Shown here piece by piece: positions 60,693 to 64,000 of a stretch of DNA of 64,000 bases. Position 1 is the stretch's first letter. The number at the start of each line of letters is the position of its first letter. The translations under genes and the position numbers were made by a program. The stretch comes from Theobroma cacao (taxonomy: Eukaryota > Streptophyta > Magnoliopsida > Malvales > Malvaceae). Where the stretch lies: positions 18,849,085 through 18,913,084 of the forward strand of contig NC_030852.1 in assembly GCF_000208745.1 (NCBI RefSeq), read 5' to 3'. The notes under the pieces are model-generated. The model searched no databases. It was not told the DNA's origin and worked only from the letters and a program-made list of their open reading frames with translations.

Positions 60693-63600
60693 TGTCAAGC
60701 CTAGCTCTATTATTACTTGCCATGTCATTCATGTGCTTGATAGCATGCCTGCATACTTGGATGCCTCAAAAAATCGTTAAAAGTCGGTATTGTACCTAGT
60801 GGTACAATTAAGTCGATTAAAACCTCGAACTAGCCCAAATAGAGATTTTAGGATGTATTTGAGAGTTTTTTAACCTTAGAATGTTTTAAAATGGTGATTC
60901 GGAGTTCGAGGATTAATTTGGAATCCAATCGAGAATTTTTATAACGTAAGGGAAAAAAGATCATTTTGCCACCTGAGGGCAAAAAATTAGAATGTTGGAC
61001 GAGATTTTTGACCAATTTTGACTATTTGGAGCATAATTTGAATTTGAAAAGTGAAAAATTCTAATTCTGGCATTTTTTCAAGCATAAGGGCAAACCGGTC
61101 ATTTCACGTGTCCATGAGGACATAATTAGAATTTTTGAAATTTTACACCACTGTGACACTTGTCAAGCCCATGAATTTCACCTATTATCATTTTTATACT
61201 TTGGATAATTAAGGTATTATATGTGGTGGTAAGAAAATGCTTAATAGTTAAGTTTTAACCATGAACCATTCACACGTTGACACGTGTCAAGCTTTAATTC
61301 TTTTATAATTTTCTTTATAAACCAACATAAACCTCTCCCAATTCTTCTTTCAATGCCGTGCAAGCCAAAGAAAAGGGGGGAAAGAATAAAAACAACCCTT
61401 GAGGAAGAAAATTCAAGAGAAATTCGTCGTTTACCAAAAAACGAAGCGATCTAAGGTAAGATTTCACGATTTTAACTTAAGATTCACCTCTCCCATGCTT
61501 TCTTTTTTATTTTCTATGGTTGAAACTCAAACTTTCATGAAGGAAGTCATGTTGGTTGAATCAAGGGGGGGAGGTTTTGATGATGGTTTTTGTTAGATTT
61601 TATGCTATCTAGGTGTTTTTAGTTGTTTTGTGATATTCGGTATGAAAAACAAGCAAGAAAACAACATATCCTTCACTAAACCCTCCTTGGCTGAATTTGA
61701 TAGGGAATATATTGATGATGAATTTTGTTATATTTCATATTATTTAGCTCGTATTTGATGATTTATGGTGTCAAATATCAACAATGGTTATCGAAAAGTA
61801 TACTTCCTTTAGTAAACGACTTGACCGACAACGAGAAAATCATGCTAAATGGACTTGGATTTGATTTCTAATGATATATATGGACTTATTGGACTATGTT
61901 GACACTGAATAGCACGTTAGTTTGGAATCAAAATGAGTTTCGGATGTGATCATTTAAGTCACAATCAAGTTCATTGAGGTACTTTGGGTGTATTTGAAGT
62001 ACCGAAAGTGCAATGAATCTATTTGGAGTTGAATCGGCTGTTTTGGCTAATTAAACAATGTATAGTGCGAGTTACATCGAATATCATTTCAATCCAATAA
62101 CAATTGAACCTACGTAGAACACCATATTTAAGTGATTATTCGAACATTCCTCATTCAATTTCATATATTCATATAGAGCTGGAATAGTTTTATAACAGTT
62201 TGGCACAAATGTATTGAATTACTTGTTGTGTATTAGGTATAGGTGGTGAGCCCTTTAGTAAGGGCAAGGATATCGTATTCGAACACCAGGAGTAGGAGTA
62301 CTCTTGTTATTGTGAGTAATCAGACTATCATCTTAACTATCTAAAGTAGTTTATACTCGTTTTTATAATTTTAAAGAATAATGAACTTAAATTGTAAACT
62401 ATTATGTTTTATAACTAAAGTGTTGGTTAAATGAAATGAGATTCATAATTTGGTTTGAAATTGAATCCTGGTTTTGGAAATTGAGTAACTGGAGACTATA
62501 TGCTTGTGTTATATATATATGTTTTGACTATTGTTAGTTATGCCGACCCTGCTTTGTAATAAATGTATCGGCATAACGGGATTTGTAATTGACATATGGT
62601 TTGAATTGATGGCTTATGACAATGTGATGGCATGAATGGCTAGATTTGTGTTTGTGTGGAATATATGAACTGTTTTGTTTTACCTTGATAGGCTGGGTAA
62701 TATCATATTAGCCATGTCATACTGTCAAAATTTTTATTAATTTGGTGGGGTAATTGATCAGCTTACTGCAGTGGGTGGGTTTTTGTGGACCGACCTATTA
62801 GAAGGGCACGGTAAACCCCGTCATATTTTACCTTAGTATGAGAGGCGCGGAGGGTACCTCCTAAGGTAGTTTAGAGTTCACTTCACGCCGAACCACCACG
62901 TGAGGGTCAAATGGCTGTCTTTTTAAACGTAAAAACATGTTTTATGTGTATATGTTATTTTAACAGCCTTGGTAGACTCGGTTGGATGCCCTGTGTAAGG
63001 TGTTACCGAGTACAAGTTTTGGCACAAGCCAAGTTTTTAAAAGAGTCATAAGCCTTGTTGATTTTTTTTTATGAAATGTAATTATTTTATATGGGTTGAA
63101 ATGAGTTTTAATGTTATGAATCAAATTATGATGAGATGTTTTAATTGTCTACATTTACTCGGCTTTAGATGTTATAGATGATCTTTGCTTACTCACTGGA
63201 TTTATAAATACTCACCACCCTTCTTTTCACCCGTTTCAGGCTCAGAGCAGTTTGTAGATCGTCGATTTTGTCGAGGGTTTGCTTTTGGATTCGCACCGTT
63301 AAAAATCGTAAGTTTACAGTCGTGTTTTTTTTTTTGTTATTTTGGGGCTCACATGTCATTATAGAATATTTTTGTATACCTTGGCGCAATGTGCTATTAT
63401 ATATACGAATTTATTTTGTTATTACTTTTCATTAACTGTTTACGTAGAATTTTATAAATATTGTTTTATATGAAAATGGAATATTTTATTCAATATTTTG
63501 ATTTAGAAATCAGCTATAATTTCACTTTAAATGAACGATTTAGATACCTACATTTATTTTTAGATATGAAATGTATATTTTTCATTTATATATTATATTT

Positions 63601-63855
63601 TTTAGCAAGTTTTGAAATTTTTGGGTAAAATGATCAAAATACCCTTGTGTAGTAGAAATTACTTTTTGATTGTCTTTGATTTGAAAATAGTCTACATTCC
63701 TTTAAAACATGATATTTAGTAATAGTTGCTCACAGGGGAGGCGGAGAATTGATGCCAGAGCTTTGCGAGATTTCGGTTGACATTTCGGGTAAGGTATGTC
63801 TATAAGGACATCGCGGCGATTGTCACGGGCTCGAAAAGAGTACCGGGTCATGACA
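60693..63855 (+). mobile_element. Family D solo LTR
   Basis: 3,163 bp from TGTCAAGCCTAGC to GGGTCATGACA, inserted in the protease of element G. TSD GTTCT (60688-60692) and ATTCT (63856-63860), one mismatch. Homologous to the fragment at 1-852. A possible TATA box is TTTATAAACC near 61315, with AAGGTAAG at 61453-61460. No internal region or ORF of note (65 aa at 61399-61596 is not supported by the other copy). Confidence 0.87.
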
Positions 63856-64000
63856 ATTCTTCTCTCCTAACACAATCCTTACCCAAACGAAGTGCAAAAC
63901 ATGGAGAAATAAAAGAATGGGTAGCACCAGGATCAAACAATACTCGAGCATCCATATTATAAACGGAAAGAGTGCTTGAGATCACTGCATTAAATGTCTG
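63856..64000 (-). pseudogene. Element G protease N-terminal part
   Basis: Minus strand translation gives NMDARVLFDPGATHSFISPC and FALRLGKDCVRREE. This is the retropepsin active-site region of chromoviruses (DSGATHSFIS; here DPG). Its frame joins QLVVSTPLKE on the other side of the family D insertion. The element continues past the window edge. Confidence 0.9.

Larger units (their letters stand above)
44601..64000 (-). mobile_element. Element G: chromovirus (Tekay-like) Ty3/gypsy, 3' LTR and pol, running off the right edge
   Basis: On the minus strand the window holds protease, reverse transcriptase, RNase H, integrase, chromodomain, polypurine tract and 3' LTR; gag and the 5' LTR lie to the right. 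Order PR-RT-RH-INT-chromodomain is that of chromoviruses. Two later insertions split it: the copia element (47560-57676) and a family D solo LTR (60693-63855). The frame is broken many times, so it is dead. Its LTR is family B, making it the only coding relative here of the solo B LTRs and of N2's LTR. Confidence 0.9.

Overview
This is plant nuclear DNA made almost entirely of LTR retrotransposons. The evidence is chromovirus (Tekay-like) and Athila/Tat-type Ty3/gypsy pol, a SIRE-like Ty1/copia element about 10 kb long, LTRs of 1 to 4 kb, primer sites matching initiator tRNA-Met, and A+T-rich sequence. I see no host gene, tRNA, rRNA or organelle insert. A dicot is likely; I cannot name the species. 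The setting looks like gene-poor, probably pericentromeric, heterochromatin.

The window reads as a stack of insertions, most fixed by 5-bp target-site duplications (TSDs). The oldest layer is an Athila/Tat-group (OTA) gypsy element on + whose remains are at 25595-27985, 30675-31172, 39652-40483 and 44119-about 44600. Non-autonomous element N1 (+) sits in its protease: 5' LTR in pieces at 853-2108 and 15034-16996, non-coding internal 16997-21680, 3' LTR 21681-25594. N1's 5' LTR was hit by a family D LTR (1-852) and by a solo family A LTR (2109-15033, TSD GTGTT). That solo LTR was then hit by a second non-autonomous element, N2 (4865-14065, minus).

The 3' LTR of the OTA element was hit by a chimeric A/B LTR (27986-30669, TSD TATTA), by a solo A-type LTR (31173-39646, TSD CTTGA) that itself holds two family B solo LTRs (31246-33811, TSD CAAGC; 34005-36544, TSD ATTAT), and by a solo family C LTR (40484-44113, TSD GTTAA/GTTAG).

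From 44601 to the right edge is a chromovirus-type gypsy element, G (minus), with a family B LTR. Its pol is split by the copia element (47560-57676, TSD GATTA) and by a family D solo LTR (60693-63855, TSD GTTCT/ATTCT).

The most interesting signal is that N1 and N2 carry collinear non-coding internal regions of about 4.6 kb, with tRNA-Met primer sites and a chromovirus-like polypurine tract, but different LTR families (A against B). N2's LTR resembles that of the coding element G. Several other LTRs are A/B mosaics. This looks like a LARD-type parasitic lineage that exchanged LTRs with an autonomous chromovirus. Other points are a hairpin-forming minisatellite in family B LTRs that coincides with the only assembly gap, and clusters of self-complementary motifs in three unrelated LTR families.
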